NCBI GenBank assembly: GCA_013812465.1
Contig: JACCTK010000096.1
Location: 1-6,060 of the forward strand
Direction: 5' to 3'
DNA length: 6,060 nt
Source of the DNA: Actinomycetota bacterium
GTDB taxonomy: Bacteria > Actinomycetota > Thermoleophilia > Gaiellales > Gaiellaceae
Position 1 is the first letter of the stretch; each line of letters begins with the position of its first letter. This document shows positions 5,653 through 6,060 of the stretch, in pieces. Below the pieces are notes generated by a model that saw only the letters and a program-made list of their open reading frames with translations, had not been told where the DNA came from and did no database searches. Position numbers and translations under genes: made by a program.

Positions 5653-6060
5653 GTGACGCGCCGACTCGTGGCCCCCGTCGGCCGCCCGCTTCGCCGCGCG
5701 GCCGTCGGTCTCCGGACACGTGGCTGGCCACCTCACTCGCGGCTCTTCCTCGCCCACGACGTCGAAGGCTGGGTGCTGGAGTACGAGGCGCGCCAGCTCG
5801 AGCGGACGGCGCACGCGCTCGGTGTGAAAACGGGGCCGACGCGCTGGGTGAAGGGTATCGAGCGGCAGTCGATCTTCCATCTGAGCCAGTTCACGCTGCT
5901 CCTGCACGACTTCGACCGACGGAAGAACCGGCTCGGCTTCGCCTACTTCCACGGCCGTCCGGGCACGCCGGGTATGCCCGAGTTCGACGCCTGCTTCGAA
6001 ACACTGCGCCGACGGCACGCGGAGATCGATCGCGTGCAGGTGACCTCGAGCGCGATGGAA
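5653..6060 (+). CDS. Glycosyltransferase, GT4-like, N-terminal part (3' end missing)
   Basis: The frame stays open to the last base, giving 136 codons from GTG 5653. After a basic N-terminus the protein reads RLFLAHDVEGWVLEYEARQL and continues through RQSIFHLSQFTLLLHDF, FAYFHGRPGTPGMPEFD and IDRVQVTSSAME. This resembles the N-terminal Rossmann domain of GT-B fold (GT4-like) glycosyltransferases. In such proteins a strand carrying a histidine (here YFHG) and a Ser-containing 'VQVTSSAM' segment lead into the hinge before the donor-binding domain, which lies beyond the window. It would act in the cytoplasm, transferring a sugar from a nucleotide donor, possibly the product of the dehydratase upstream (inference). 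The start is uncertain: the frame is open from 5596, so GTG 5620, or TTG 5605 with AGGGA at 5594-5598, are alternatives, and GTG 5653 lacks a clear ribosome binding site. The conserved part begins about 30 codons in. Confidence 0.78.
   Translation, partial: MTRRLVAPVGRPLRRAAVGLRTRGWPPHSRLFLAHDVEGWVLEYEARQLERTAHALGVKTGPTRWVKGIERQSIFHLSQFTLLLHDFDRRKNRLGFAYFHGRPGTPGMPEFDACFETLRRRHAEIDRVQVTSSAME

Noticed and set aside
5623..6018. Minus-strand open frame of 131 codons at the right edge
   Set aside because: The plus strand here encodes a coherent glycosyltransferase N-terminal domain that stays open to the window end. The minus frame is its shadow.
1..6060. CRISPR array, tRNA/rRNA genes, insertion sequence or defence system
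   Set aside because: Reading both strands I saw no regularly spaced direct repeats, no tRNA-like cloverleaf, no transposase or recombinase motif, and no nuclease or toxin-like gene. All genes fit glycan biosynthesis or membrane functions.

Overview
The window is high-GC DNA (about two thirds G+C by eye) with dense coding, GTG as well as ATG starts and short intergenic gaps. Codon use and protein flavour suggest a high-GC actinobacterium, possibly of the Thermoleophilia (Gaiella/Solirubrobacter-like). That placement is an impression and was not tested. All five genes fit a cell-surface glycan or glycoconjugate locus.

Layout: (1) At the left edge is the 3' part of a plus-strand polytopic membrane protein with a C-terminal soluble domain, ending at 782. 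(2) Convergent to it, with a 25-base gap, are two minus-strand genes (808-2604 and 2697-4517). They encode full-length tandem paralogues of about 600 residues that look like GT-C fold, polyprenyl-phosphate-sugar-dependent glycosyltransferases: an acidic DE pair in the first outer loop, about 14 membrane segments and a C-terminal outer domain. The 92 bases between them hold a perfect 17-base palindrome abutting the upstream gene's stop codon. (3) Divergent from the pair, 51 bases away, is a plus-strand gene of the GDP-mannose 4,6-dehydratase family (4569-5570). (4) After an 82-base gap with a small stem-loop, a plus-strand glycosyltransferase of the GT4-like type starts near 5653 and runs off the right edge.

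Likely cooperation (inference): the dehydratase would make a GDP-4-keto-6-deoxy sugar in the cytoplasm. The cytoplasmic glycosyltransferase could assemble the glycan from nucleotide sugars. The two GT-C-like proteins could add further sugars on the outer face of the membrane from lipid-linked donors.

The most noteworthy signals are: a TANNNT hexamer 7-8 bases upstream of each of the three starts that lie fully inside the window, suggesting leaderless or near-leaderless transcripts; a pair of cysteines conserved between the paralogues at almost identical spacing in their outer domains; a palindrome exactly at a stop codon; and a dehydratase subtype with altered signature motifs. I see no tRNA, rRNA, CRISPR array, transposase or phage gene, and no clear case for a wholly new system.
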